A DNA stretch of 64,000 bases. Origin: DATFVA01 sp963747755 (lineage in GTDB: Bacteria; Bacteroidota; Ignavibacteria; Ignavibacteriales; Ignavibacteriaceae). The translations under genes were made by a program, and so were the position numbers. The notes beneath the pieces are model-generated. The model was not told the DNA's origin and ran no database searches. It saw only the letters and a program-made list of their open reading frames with translations. The stretch is from contig CAVVGK010000014.1 in the NCBI GenBank assembly GCA_963747755.1, positions 248,001 to 312,000 on the forward strand, given 5' to 3'. Shown here in pieces: positions 53,256 through 62,486 of this stretch (positions within the stretch are counted from its first letter, which is position 1; each line of letters starts with the position of its first letter).

Positions 53256-54403
53256 ATTGCCTCCAGTATATGAATTACACAGCTTGCACCCGACCCGCCC
53301 ATATTCTGAGCCATCCCGATATGAGCATTCTTAACCTGCCGGGGGCCGGCTTTGCCCTGAAGCTGTTCATAAAGTTCAATAATTTGAGCGATACCGGTAG
53401 CTCCCACCGGGTGCCCTTTCGACTTTAACCCGCCGCTTGTATTTATCGGAATCTTACCCGATTCAAGAGAGGTGAGACCCTCTTCAACCGAAGGCCCTCC
53501 GCATCCTTTCTCGAAGAAACCAAGATCTTCAGATACAACGATCTCGGCAATGCTGAAGCAATCATGTACCTCTGCGAAATCAATATTCTCAGGTTTAAGG
53601 TTTGCCAGTTTATACACTTTCTCAGCGGCTCTTGAAACGGCATCAAGGGCAGTGAGGCTGCGTCGATTATGAAGCGCAATTGTATCTGAAGCCTGGGCAG
53701 ACGCCTTAACCCTAACCGGTGAGTCGGTGAATTTCTTAGCTATATCCATCGAACAGAGAATTACGGCTGCTCCCCCATCGCTTACAGGTGAACAGTCGAG
53801 CAGACGCAGAGGATCAGCAACGAGTGTTGATTTAAGCACCTGGTCAATTGTTATTTCAGAACGGAACTGAGCATTAGGATTCTTCGATCCATTCCGGTGA
53901 TTCTTTACGGCAACTGCCGCAAGCTGTTCTCTTTTTGTTTTATACTGGTGCATATGAGCATTAGCAATCATAGCATAAAGACCAGGGAATGTAATACCCT
54001 GATACACTTCATACTCCTGATCTGCAGCAGTAGCAAGCGTGTCGGTAACATCAGCTCCATCGGTCATCTTTTCAACGCCGCCGGCAAGAACTATTTCACT
54101 TTGTCCTGAGGCAACTTCAAGATACGCCTGCCTGAAAGCAGCGCCTCCTGATGCGCAGGCCGACTCCACGCGGGTTGAGGGAACCGGAGTAACTCCCAGG
54201 TAATCCGCCATAACGGCCCCGATATGTTCCTGGCCGACAAACAAACCGCTTGACATACTTCCTACATACATCGAATCAATATGATCAACTCCTGCATCCT
54301 CGATGGCCTTAACAGCTGCTTCAACGAAAATATCCTTTATAGATTTTCCCCAAAGCTCACCGAACTTTGTCATTCCTGCACCAATTACAGCAACTTCTTT
54401 CAT
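53252..54403 (-). CDS. Thiolase (acetyl-CoA C-acetyltransferase, archaeal type)
   Basis: 383 residues. The nucleophile C83 is in RVESACASGGAAFRQAYLEV, the HDCFSIAEIV segment and the SKGHPVGATGIAQIIELYEQ block with the base histidine are present, and a late cysteine (GASCVIHIL) follows. This is the non-decarboxylating short thiolase form seen with HMG-CoA synthase and DUF35 in archaea. It lies 15 bases after the HMG-CoA synthase gene and overlaps the DUF35 gene by ATGA. Confidence 0.88.
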   Translation of the reverse strand: MKEVAVIGAGMTKFGELWGKSIKDIFVEAAVKAIEDAGVDHIDSMYVGSMSSGLFVGQEHIGAVMADYLGVTPVPSTRVESACASGGAAFRQAYLEVASGQSEIVLAGGVEKMTDGADVTDTLATAADQEYEVYQGITFPGLYAMIANAHMHQYKTKREQLAAVAVKNHRNGSKNPNAQFRSEITIDQVLKSTLVADPLRLLDCSPVSDGGAAVILCSMDIAKKFTDSPVRVKASAQASDTIALHNRRSLTALDAVSRAAEKVYKLANLKPENIDFAEVHDCFSIAEIVVSEDLGFFEKGCGGPSVEEGLTSLESGKIPINTSGGLKSKGHPVGATGIAQIIELYEQLQGKAGPRQVKNAHIGMAQNMGGSGASCVIHILEAI

Positions 54404-54418
54404 TTTTATCTCCTCCCT

Positions 54419-55465
54419 CTATTCATTCAAGATTATTTTACGACGGAATTTTGCATACTCACCATAGTCGAGATAGATCTTATCGTTGTCAAGCATATCT
54501 CTAACCTTCGGCGCTTTATTCTGAACATCTTTTATTTTATCCGTAACCTGAAAAATAAAACCGTCGCTTCCGGCTCCTGAACCGAAAGAGACCATAAAGA
54601 TCTTATCTCCGGGACTGGCAACATCGAGTACAGCCGATAAACCCGTTGGTGATGATCCGGAGTAAGTATTCCCCATCCAGGGAACAATCCACCCGGTTTC
54701 AAGCTGTTCTTTAGTGAAACCCAGCTGTTTGCCTGCCATCTGAGGGAACTTTCCGTTAGGCATATGAAAAACAGCATACTTAAAGTCGGCAGGTTTCATA
54801 CCCGATTTTTCAAGAAGACCCTTTCCTGCATTTACTACATGTCTGAAGTAAGCAGGTTCGCCTGTAAAACGTCCTGCATGCCGGGGATAAAACTCACCTT
54901 CCCTTCTCCAGAAATCAGGAGTATCGGAAGTATAGGAATTAGTGAATAAGAATTCGGCGACAACGTTTTCCGCTCCAATTATAAACGCAGATCCTCCTGC
55001 GGATGCCGAGTATTCAAGTGCATCACCCGGAGCTCCCTGGGAGGTATCAGCACCAATCGCCAATGCGTATTTAACTTCACCCGCTTTAACAAGTCCGTAC
55101 GCAACAAACATTGCTTCCGTACCGGCCTTGCACGCAAATTCATAACTTGCAACGTGAACATCAGGACCAATACCAAGGGCGTCTATTAAAATTGTGCCGC
55201 TTGGTTTAACAGCATAAGGATGCGACTCAGACCCGATATAAACCGCACCTATATCGGCAGGATTTATACCGCATCGCTGCAATGCATACTTTGCTGCCTG
55301 AACAGAGATTGTTATAGTATCCTCATCAAGACCGGGAACGGTCTTCTCGTACAATAACAAACCTCGCTTAATTGCTTCTGGATCGGCTCCCCACTCTTTC
55401 GAAATGTTCTCTACTTTAACCCTGTATCGTGGGAGATAAGAACCAAACCCGACGATTCCAATCAT
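54419..55465 (-). CDS. Hydroxymethylglutaryl-CoA synthase, archaeal type
   Basis: 348-residue thiolase-fold enzyme. MIGIVGFGSYLPRYRVKVEN, GAVYIGSESHPYAVKPSGT (Glu80) and VASYEFACKAGTEAMFVAYG (catalytic Cys112) match the archaeal HMG-CoA synthase family closely, as do DTPDFWRREGEFYPRHAGRF and NTYSGSSPTGLSAVLDVA. It condenses acetyl-CoA with acetoacetyl-CoA. First gene of the triad with thiolase and DUF35. It is an unusual find in an FCB-group bacterium; the pathway served (mevalonate, leucine or terpene) is not shown by this window. Confidence 0.9.
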   Translation of the reverse strand: MIGIVGFGSYLPRYRVKVENISKEWGADPEAIKRGLLLYEKTVPGLDEDTITISVQAAKYALQRCGINPADIGAVYIGSESHPYAVKPSGTILIDALGIGPDVHVASYEFACKAGTEAMFVAYGLVKAGEVKYALAIGADTSQGAPGDALEYSASAGGSAFIIGAENVVAEFLFTNSYTSDTPDFWRREGEFYPRHAGRFTGEPAYFRHVVNAGKGLLEKSGMKPADFKYAVFHMPNGKFPQMAGKQLGFTKEQLETGWIVPWMGNTYSGSSPTGLSAVLDVASPGDKIFMVSFGSGAGSDGFIFQVTDKIKDVQNKAPKVRDMLDNDKIYLDYGEYAKFRRKIILNE

Positions 55466-55693
55466 ATTACTCTCCCTGCATATTTGATGATTAATTAGTT
55501 AATTATATATAACCTGTATCTATCAAATTCAGTCAGGATTATTATTAAAGGGAAATGTAAAACAAGCGCTGATAATTTTTCCCGCTAAAAATAAATCCTC
55601 CCCTATCCCTAATTTATTTCAAAAACAATATATCAACTTTTAATCTAAGTGTAAATCAGAAAGCAGGAAATTATTTATCTGTGTCTGAAAGAG

Positions 55694-56329
55694 TTACCTG
55701 TTCCAACCTTCTCTTCCAATAAGCGGAACGAATGCAAATTCGGGAATATCCCTAACATCAAAATCATCTTCACCAACCTTTTGGATGATCTTGAGTATTT
55801 GCGATTTCTTATCGCCCACCGGAATTACAAGTCGGCCTCCTATCGCCAATTGTTTCTTTAAAGAGGCGGGAACTGACGGTGACCCGGCAGTCACTATTAT
55901 ACCGTTAAAAGGTGCATATTCTTCCCATCCGATAGTACCGTCACCGTATTTGGTATGCACCCTTATACCGAGGTTATCGAAAAGCTTTTGAGTTTTATTA
56001 TATATATCAAACTGCCTTTCAATGCTGTGAACCTTCATTCCCATATTCTCTAGAAGAGCCGCCTGGTATCCGGAGCCAGTTCCTATCTCAAGCACCTTAT
56101 CTCCTTCTTTCAAACTCAGAGCCTGGGTCATATAGGCAACGGTGTAAGGCTGCGAGATAGTCTGCCCGTAACCTATAGGCAGGGCGATATCTTTGTATGC
56201 ATGCATTTTCAATGCATCCGGGACGAATTTATCTCTTTCGACCGCTGAAACCGAACGAAGGACCCTTTCATCCGTTATGCCCCGCTTTTTTATTTTTTCT
56301 ACAAGATCGTTTCTCTCTGATTCGTACAT
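55694..56329 (-). CDS. pcm: Protein-L-isoaspartate O-methyltransferase
   Basis: 211-residue SAM methyltransferase that repairs damaged aspartyl residues. VLEIGTGSGYQAALLENMG is the SAM site, and GQTISQPYTVAYMTQALSL is the family signature. It diverges from the UPF0316 gene with an 86-base gap, in which a TATCTTTG box lies at 56353-56360. Confidence 0.95.
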   Translation of the reverse strand: MYESERNDLVEKIKKRGITDERVLRSVSAVERDKFVPDALKMHAYKDIALPIGYGQTISQPYTVAYMTQALSLKEGDKVLEIGTGSGYQAALLENMGMKVHSIERQFDIYNKTQKLFDNLGIRVHTKYGDGTIGWEEYAPFNGIIVTAGSPSVPASLKKQLAIGGRLVIPVGDKKSQILKIIQKVGEDDFDVRDIPEFAFVPLIGREGWNR

Positions 56330-56352
56330 ATTACCCGGAAAGTTAAATCACA

Positions 56353-56360
56353 CAAAGATA
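56353..56360 (-). promoter_or_regulatory. Candidate -7 promoter box upstream of pcm (TAnnTTTG)
   Basis: TATCTTTG on the minus strand, 24 bases before the pcm start. It matches TAnnTTTG; no -33 box is clear. Confidence 0.3.
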
Positions 56361-56381
56361 TATTAATTATTTTTAATTCTT

Positions 56382-56389
56382 TAATTTTG
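56382..56389 (+). promoter_or_regulatory. Candidate -7 promoter box upstream of the UPF0316 gene (TAnnTTTG)
   Basis: TAATTTTG 27 bases before ATG 56416, matching TAnnTTTG, in the divergent gap with pcm. Confidence 0.3.
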
Positions 56390-56415
56390 AACTTTGATTT
56401 ATTAAAGATTTTAAA

Positions 56416-56952
56416 ATGTTCGATATAGATTTAATACTCAACTCCGCCGGAGGAGCATTGCTGATAGCTTTTATGCGTATATGCGATGTAAGCATCGGTA
56501 CAATGAGAACAATATTCGTTGTGCAGGGTAAAAAATATTTTGCCGGCATCGCAGGCTTCTTTGAGGTTCTTATCTGGATCTTCGCTATGAGGTTCATAAT
56601 GCAGCATCTTGATCATATTCCCAATCTGTTTGGTTACGCAGCAGGATTTGCCCTTGGGAATATCATAGGGATATCGATCGAACAGAAAATAGGATTGGGA
56701 TACATTCAGCTGAATGTTATCTCACGCCATTTTACTGATCAAATTGCAAATGAATTAAGGAAATCACGATTTGGTGTTACCATAGTGCCGGGGGAAGGGG
56801 GTGCGGGAGGAGTTTCGATAATTGTGCTTATTGCTCCCAGGAAATTTCAGAAGAAAATTGTAAACCTCATCGAATCCGTAGATCCGAAATCATTTATCAC
56901 AGTAAATCATTCTTTGCCTTACAGGGGTTACCGCCACGGGTCCAGAAAATAA
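56416..56952 (+). CDS. UPF0316/DUF2179 membrane protein
   Basis: 178-residue protein with three N-terminal helices (GGALLIAFMRICDVSIGTMR, FAGIAGFFEVLIWIFAM, LFGYAAGFALGNIIGISIEQ) and a soluble C-terminal DUF2179 domain (about 105-165). The family is conserved but uncharacterised. A TAATTTTG box lies upstream. Confidence 0.88.
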   Translation: MFDIDLILNSAGGALLIAFMRICDVSIGTMRTIFVVQGKKYFAGIAGFFEVLIWIFAMRFIMQHLDHIPNLFGYAAGFALGNIIGISIEQKIGLGYIQLNVISRHFTDQIANELRKSRFGVTIVPGEGGAGGVSIIVLIAPRKFQKKIVNLIESVDPKSFITVNHSLPYRGYRHGSRK

Positions 56953-57062
56953 GCTGATTACTCCAGGAGCAATCAGCAGCAATTTTTGTGAGCCCATCAC
57001 AATGACGTTTGTTAAAGGGAAAACCCTAAGTTGAAGGATGAAAATAGAAAACAGTTTTTCTG

Positions 57063-57437
57063 TCACGAAGCCATTGAATCGTAGATCTGATTAGGATCCA
57101 TCAGACTTATTATAGCTTCAGATTTAGTCTTATGAGTATTGAAAATATTTAATGTTCCTGTAACTGTAAGAATTGTATGAGCTATTGACGGCGGCTCGAT
57201 GATCCTTAATTCACCACCTATATCAGCAAGTCTTTTCAGGGTAACAACGAGAACCCCAATAAATGTGGAATCGATGAAATCGCAGGGACTCAGATCAATG
57301 ATGATCTTAAGTTTTTTCTTTTTGATTTCGTCATCGATAAATTTTCTGAACTCATGAGCCTCTTTTACAGTAGCGCGTGATATATTTACAGTAATAACTA
57401 CTATATCACCACTATATTCTTTTTCGAAGTCTAACAT
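57063..57437 (-). CDS. STAS-domain anti-sigma factor antagonist
   Basis: 124 residues of SpoIIAA type. The phosphorylation loop has FIDSTFIGVLVVTL with Ser57 at the conserved site, preceded by IIIDLSPC. Such proteins bind anti-sigma factors or kinases in partner-switching pathways. No kinase partner lies in this window. Confidence 0.88.
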   Translation of the reverse strand: MLDFEKEYSGDIVVITVNISRATVKEAHEFRKFIDDEIKKKKLKIIIDLSPCDFIDSTFIGVLVVTLKRLADIGGELRIIEPPSIAHTILTVTGTLNIFNTHKTKSEAIISLMDPNQIYDSMAS

Positions 57438-57649
57438 TGGTCCCTCGCTTTTTATTATTACCTGAACTTTTGTGTTTTATATGCCGCCCTCTTCACTCTT
57501 GGTTTTACTTATTCAATTCAGGTGCCAGTAGAATTATAGCCAAATTTCTAATTTTCAATGGTTATAAAGTGTTTCAAACTAGAACAATTTTCCAATTATA
57601 ATTGGTTTTGAGAAGCATTGAGTTAAATGTGAATGAGATTATAAAAGTG

Positions 57650-57685
57650 GAAATAAAAAAGCCTGAAAATATTTAATTTTCAGGC
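57650..57685 (-). terminator. Rho-independent terminator after tRNA-Cys
   Basis: Perfect 10-bp stem GCCTGAAAAT/ATTTTCAGGC (57661-57670 and 57676-57685), followed on the minus strand by TTTTTTATTTC. It lies seven bases beyond the tRNA-Cys 3' end. Confidence 0.88.
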
Positions 57686-57691
57686 TTGATG

Positions 57692-57765
57692 AGGCGCCGG
57701 TCGGATTCGAACCGACGAATAAAGGTTTTGCAGACCTTCGCCTTAGACCACTTGGCTACAGCGCC
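57692..57765 (-). tRNA. tRNA-Cys (anticodon GCA)
   Basis: Minus-strand sequence begins GGCGCTGTAGCCAAGTGG, with anticodon loop TCTGCAAA (GCA), T-loop GGTTCGAATCC and acceptor CGGCGCC with discriminator T, as expected for cysteine. 74 bases; the CCA end is not encoded. Confidence 0.95.
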
Positions 57766-57801
57766 GTTTTTCAATAACAAATATAAATAAAGTCCGGCCA
57801 C

Positions 57802-57827
57802 AAAAAGAAATCCACCTGAAGTGGATT
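57802..57827 (-). terminator. Terminator between the two tRNA genes
   Basis: Stem AATCCAC/GTGGATT (57809-57815 and 57821-57827) with T-rich 3' side (TTTCTTTTTG) on the minus strand, between tRNA-Gly and tRNA-Cys. Confidence 0.6.
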
Positions 57828-57833
57828 CTTTTG

Positions 57834-57906
<73 letters not shown>

Positions 57907-58108
57907 AAAATGTTTTACAAAATTTCCCTTTACCAGATTTATACCCTTTTTAAACAGGGCTGTATTCGTAAAGAGCTTGTTTCGTTTGGTATTAAGCTAA
58001 TTTTTTAGCGTGACAAATATAAAAGGATTACCTGTATCTTGCAATAATTTTTAGCCTGGAAGTTATTTTTTTGACCCATTTAACCCGATTTCATATTTCA
58101 TATTTTAT

Positions 58109-58116
58109 TAAATTTG
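58109..58116 (+). promoter_or_regulatory. Candidate -7 promoter box upstream of plsY (TAnnTTTG)
   Basis: TAAATTTG 28 bases before ATG 58144 matches TAnnTTTG and would drive plsY-htrA-purB, whose genes overlap by ATGA. Confidence 0.35.
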
Positions 58117-58143
58117 ATAATTATCTCTTAAATTTTCAACGAA

Positions 58144-58776
58144 ATGGAATATCTGCTAAGTTCTTTAATAGGATACCTGCTCGGCTCAATACCCGCGGCA
58201 TATATTCTTTTAAAAAAAAGCAGAGGCATTGATATAACCGAGACGGGGTCGGGAAATGTCGGGGCAATGAACTCCTTCGAGATTACGAATTCAAAAATAA
58301 TCGGACTTGCAGTGCTGGTTGTTGATGCGTTAAAAGGCCTCCTCAGCGTTTATTTAATTCTACTTCTCTTCCCTGTCAATTTTATTTATCCGGCATTATC
58401 ATTGTTTTTTGCCGTTTTTGCTCATTGCTACAATCCATGGCTGGGTCTAAAAGGCGGAAGAGGACTGGCAACCGCGGCCGGTGGTGCCTCACTACTATTT
58501 CCGTTTGCATTAATCGTCTGGGGCATTCTATGGCTGGCAATTTATCTTTTCCGTAAAGACATACTCCTCGCGAATATCTGGGCTACGATTGCCCTGATTA
58601 TTATAGTACTGACATCTTCAGAAATTGCTGTGAAGTATTCATTCCCGCACGCCGGCACCAGAAGTGAGCTAATACTATTCAGCATGGCTCTGCTCATAAT
58701 TATATTTATAAGACATATTGAACCATTTAAAGAAATTATTAAAACCAAAAATTTTATCAGGAAGGGTAAACGATGA
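58144..58776 (+). CDS. plsY: Acyl-phosphate:glycerol-3-phosphate acyltransferase
   Basis: Inner-membrane enzyme, first acylation step of phospholipid synthesis. 210 residues with several helices. The motif GSGNVGAMNSFEI (usually GATN) and GLKGGRGLATAAGG are the family loops. The end overlaps the HtrA gene by ATGA (58773-58776). Confidence 0.94.
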   Translation: MEYLLSSLIGYLLGSIPAAYILLKKSRGIDITETGSGNVGAMNSFEITNSKIIGLAVLVVDALKGLLSVYLILLLFPVNFIYPALSLFFAVFAHCYNPWLGLKGGRGLATAAGGASLLFPFALIVWGILWLAIYLFRKDILLANIWATIALIIIVLTSSEIAVKYSFPHAGTRSELILFSMALLIIIFIRHIEPFKEIIKTKNFIRKGKR

Positions 58777-59960
58777 CATCTTTTCAGAGAAGATTAATAA
58801 CGTTTGGTTCTGTATTAATTATTGTGGCCGCAGCTTTTTTTATCATACGGCCGGATAAACCAGCACCTTTATTTGTTTCATCCGAAGGCAACTATTCCCT
58901 TACTCAATATCAGCAGAAGGATCAGCATAATGTCGACATAACTAGCTCAAGAAATAATATCATAACACAAACAGTAAAAAAAGTTAGTCCCGCTGTTGTA
59001 GGCATAAATGTAACTGAGATTCGGCAGTACCGCGATCCCTTTGGCTCCTTTTTCGATGATCCTTTTTTCAAACAGTTTTTTAACAACAGATCATATAGTC
59101 GAAAAGTAAAGGGGCTCGGCTCGGGGTTTATAATTTCTCCTGACGGCTATATTGTAACCAACGATCATGTTGCGGGCAACGCCACGGAAATAACGGTTAC
59201 AATGACAAACGGGAAACACTATAAAGCAGATGTTGTAGGCAGCGACCCGGTTACAGATATCTGCCTGCTTAAAGTCGATGCATCAGATCTGCCGTTTGAG
59301 GTTCTGGGCAAATCGGATGATATTTTGATCGGTGAATGGGTAATTGCACTCGGCAACCCCTTTGGTCTTTTTGAAATAAATGATAAACCCACTGTTACAG
59401 TCGGTGTAATAAGTTCAACAGGAATGAACCTGGAACCGATAAATAACAGGTACTATATAAATATGCTTCAGACAGATGCTGCGATTAATGGGGGCAATAG
59501 CGGTGGTCCACTTGTTAACAGTGAAGGCGAGGTAATAGGAATGAATACTCTCATTTTTACCGGCGGAAATGGTTCCCAGGGAAGTATAGGACTTGGCTTT
59601 GCAATTCCAATTGATAAGGTTAAAAGAATTATCTCCGAACTGAAGCAGAACGGAAAAATTGACCGCAATTTTGAGCCAGGGATGAGGATACAGACGATTG
59701 ATCAGCAGATTGCCGATTATTATAACCTGGTTGATACACGCGGTGTAATTGTTACCCAGGTACTACCCGGTTCACCTGCAAAAAAAGCTGGGATTGAAGT
59801 TGGAGATATCATCACCCAGGTTGAAAGCTACCGGATAAATGATGATCAGACCATAATTGGTGTCTTCCAGGAATTCAGAAAAGGCCAGACCATCACTCTT
59901 CACATAATAAGAGATAATAAACCAATGACAGTTCAAATGAAACTGGAGAATAAAAAATGA
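58773..59960 (+). CDS. HtrA/DegQ-type periplasmic serine protease
   Basis: 395 residues. An N-terminal membrane anchor (about 8-26) is followed by a trypsin-like domain with catalytic H132 (TNDHVAGNATE), D162 (SDPVTDICLL) and S243 (NGGNSGGPLV), then one PDZ domain (about 300-390). Quality-control protease of the periplasm. It overlaps plsY and purB by ATGA at both ends, so the three are coupled. Confidence 0.95.
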   Translation: MTSFQRRLITFGSVLIIVAAAFFIIRPDKPAPLFVSSEGNYSLTQYQQKDQHNVDITSSRNNIITQTVKKVSPAVVGINVTEIRQYRDPFGSFFDDPFFKQFFNNRSYSRKVKGLGSGFIISPDGYIVTNDHVAGNATEITVTMTNGKHYKADVVGSDPVTDICLLKVDASDLPFEVLGKSDDILIGEWVIALGNPFGLFEINDKPTVTVGVISSTGMNLEPINNRYYINMLQTDAAINGGNSGGPLVNSEGEVIGMNTLIFTGGNGSQGSIGLGFAIPIDKVKRIISELKQNGKIDRNFEPGMRIQTIDQQIADYYNLVDTRGVIVTQVLPGSPAKKAGIEVGDIITQVESYRINDDQTIIGVFQEFRKGQTITLHIIRDNKPMTVQMKLENKK

Positions 59961-61258
59961 TTGAGCGCTATACTCTACCTGAAATGGGCCGGATCTGGCA
60001 GGATAAATTTAAATTAGACACCTGGCTGAAAATTGAAATTCTTGCCTGTGAAGCAAGAAGTAAAATGGGTGAGATCCCTGAAAAAGATGTAGATGCAATA
60101 AAAGCAAAAGCGGATTTCGATGTTAAACGGGTGCTTGAGATCGAAGAGACAACAAAGCATGATGTAATAGCGTTTCTCACAAATGTGGCCGAGTATGTGG
60201 GGCCTGAATCCCGCCACATCCATTACGGAATGACCTCCTCAGATATCCTCGATACAACCCTTTCCTATCAGATGAAAACTGCGGGTGAGATACTTCTTAA
60301 GAGATTAAATGAGCTTAAGGCGGCTTTGAAGACCCGGGCGCTGGAACATAAAAATACCGTATGCGTCGGCCGGTCGCACGGTATTCACGCAGAGCCCACT
60401 ACTATGGGTCTTAAGTTTGCATTATGGTATGAGGAGATAAAAAGAAATATAAAGAGATTGGAGAATGCAGTTGAGGAAATTAGTGTGGGACAGATATCAG
60501 GAGCGGTAGGTACATTCGAGCATCTTTCTCCGAAGGTAGAGGAATATGTTTGTGAGAAGATGGGATTAAAACCTGCACCTGTTTCCACTCAGGTGATTCA
60601 GCGCGACAGACACGCTCAATTCCTTACAACCCTGGCAGTCATCGGTGCGACGCTTGAAAAAATTGCTATAGAGATACGCCATCTACAGCGCACGGAGGTG
60701 CTGGAAGCTGAGGAATATTTCTCAAAAGGTCAGAAAGGTTCATCGGCAATGCCTCATAAACGGAACCCCATTGTCAGTGAAAGAGTAACCGGACTGGCAA
60801 GGGTTCTCAGGGGAAATGCTATGGCTGCCATCGAAGATGTAGCGCTGTGGCACGAAAGGGACATTTCTCATTCCTCGGTTGAAAGAATTATTGTACCCGA
60901 CAGTTGCATAGCTCTCGATTATATGCTGGACCTGATGACCAGGCTGATCACAAACCTGCTGGTATATCCGGATCATATGCTGAAAAACCTGCAAATAACA
61001 AGAGGACTTATATTTTCGCAGACTGTCATGCTAAAGCTGGTTACCAAAGGTCTTTCCCGTGAGGATGCGTATAAACTTGTTCAGACCCCCGCAATGGATG
61101 TTTGGGCCAATGAATCCAAAAACCTTAAAGATGAACTGAAAAAAGCGGAAGAGATAAAGAAATATTTATCTGAAGAAGAAATAGAAAATATTTTTAATTC
61201 AGGAAAAATGCTTAAGAATGTAGACTATATATTCTCACGCAGTGTAGAGAAGGATTAG
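59957..61258 (+). CDS. purB: Adenylosuccinate lyase
   Basis: Purine synthesis enzyme (two steps, both fumarate-releasing). 433 residues with TSSDILDTTLSYQM, GRSHGIHAEPTTMGLKFALW and the signature GSSAMPHKRNPIVSE. It overlaps the HtrA gene by four bases. Confidence 0.96.
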   Translation: MIERYTLPEMGRIWQDKFKLDTWLKIEILACEARSKMGEIPEKDVDAIKAKADFDVKRVLEIEETTKHDVIAFLTNVAEYVGPESRHIHYGMTSSDILDTTLSYQMKTAGEILLKRLNELKAALKTRALEHKNTVCVGRSHGIHAEPTTMGLKFALWYEEIKRNIKRLENAVEEISVGQISGAVGTFEHLSPKVEEYVCEKMGLKPAPVSTQVIQRDRHAQFLTTLAVIGATLEKIAIEIRHLQRTEVLEAEEYFSKGQKGSSAMPHKRNPIVSERVTGLARVLRGNAMAAIEDVALWHERDISHSSVERIIVPDSCIALDYMLDLMTRLITNLLVYPDHMLKNLQITRGLIFSQTVMLKLVTKGLSREDAYKLVQTPAMDVWANESKNLKDELKKAEEIKKYLSEEEIENIFNSGKMLKNVDYIFSRSVEKD

Positions 61259-61317
61259 AATTTAATTAATTATAGAAATGAACTTTATGTTACTCCCGGA
61301 TACCTGAAACAGAATAC

Positions 61318-61806
61318 TTATTTCTTTTTAAACATTTTATAGAGTCCGTAACCCAGCACCGAAATACTAATAATACTTCCGGTAGCCTGCATCACCCTTG
61401 AATTAGCAAGCTTCTCAAGGTCCATTCCCCCGCCGCGCTGTTTCATCTCTTTATCGCTGTAAATTGAATCAAAGAACTCCACCCTGTCTTTGACAGATTT
61501 AAATGCGATTACAAAACTTGATTCATCTTTTACCGGATAAAATTTGACGGCGCAGTGATCTTCAACCCCGTCTATCTCATCTATATTCTCGAACTCCCAT
61601 TTACCCCGGAAAACAGAATAGTTTACCGTGCTTCTCTTCTCGCGCGAGTAGAGCGGGTCTTCAAATACTTTTATTTTCTTCCCTTCCTCATCAATAATAG
61701 TCTGTTGGATGATTTCACCCCCAGGCACATAATCTTCCTCAATCATATTACTTAAAGGTTCACTTTCCTCAGCCTTTTTTTTCAGGATCTCGTCGCTTTT
61801 TTTCAT
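61318..61806 (-). CDS. Hypothetical protein with C-terminal membrane helix
   Basis: 162 residues: charged N-terminal region, a soluble middle (NYSVFRGKWEFENIDEIDGV) and one helix near the end (ATGSIISISVLGYGLYKMFK). The topology suggests a tail-anchored protein. I do not recognise a family. It converges with purB. Confidence 0.6.
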   Translation of the reverse strand: MKKSDEILKKKAEESEPLSNMIEEDYVPGGEIIQQTIIDEEGKKIKVFEDPLYSREKRSTVNYSVFRGKWEFENIDEIDGVEDHCAVKFYPVKDESSFVIAFKSVKDRVEFFDSIYSDKEMKQRGGGMDLEKLANSRVMQATGSIISISVLGYGLYKMFKKK

Positions 61807-61889
61807 ACCATTTTCTCCGGTATACTATTTTCTGTTCACAAAATGAAAAACCTGGTAATATATATACTGAAAAGATTTGAATTTATGAA

Positions 61890-62282
61890 CTAAGTCCTGC
61901 CGTTGCCGGAGGTTTCAAAAACTTCTTCAATAGCCCTCTCGAGCGATTCTATTTCAACAGGCTTCATCAGGTATTTATAGGGTTCGGTCTTTACGGCTTT
62001 CAGGTAAGTGTCAACATCTGTAAGCGCTGTCAGGTAAATTATAGGAACGTCCCGCTCTTTTTTAATTATTTCCGCGGTCTCAATACCATTTTTTTCACCA
62101 ATAAGAATTATATCCATTAATACAAGATCGGGTTTACATTCTCTGGATATGTTTACTGCATCTCCGGCATTATCACAAATCCCGACCACCATGTAGCCGC
62201 TTTTACCGAGTGATTTTTTCAGATCAATAGCTATTATCTTCTGATCTTCAACAATTAGTATTTTCTTTTTATTGGGCTGCAT
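61890..62282 (-). CDS. Single-domain response regulator (CheY-like)
   Basis: 130 residues, receiver only: acid pair E12/D13, phospho-acceptor D57 (LVLMDIIL), switch residue in IYLTALT, and lysine in YLMKPVE. There is no output domain, so it acts by protein contact. No histidine kinase is next to it. Confidence 0.93.
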   Translation of the reverse strand: MQPNKKKILIVEDQKIIAIDLKKSLGKSGYMVVGICDNAGDAVNISRECKPDLVLMDIILIGEKNGIETAEIIKKERDVPIIYLTALTDVDTYLKAVKTEPYKYLMKPVEIESLERAIEEVFETSGNGRT

Positions 62283-62486
62283 TATTATCTCATTTTTATA
62301 ATAATGGTTTAGTGCGAGTGTTTAAATGACTCGCAACACAGCAAAAAATGATGGATGGGTGAATGGTATGATCTCTAAACGATTTAATTAACTTAATAAT
62401 TATATATTATTGATAAGTATCTACCTTTTTTATGATTTGTTCCGGTTGGAACTATTCTTAAATTATGATGTTAACAAAGAATTATC

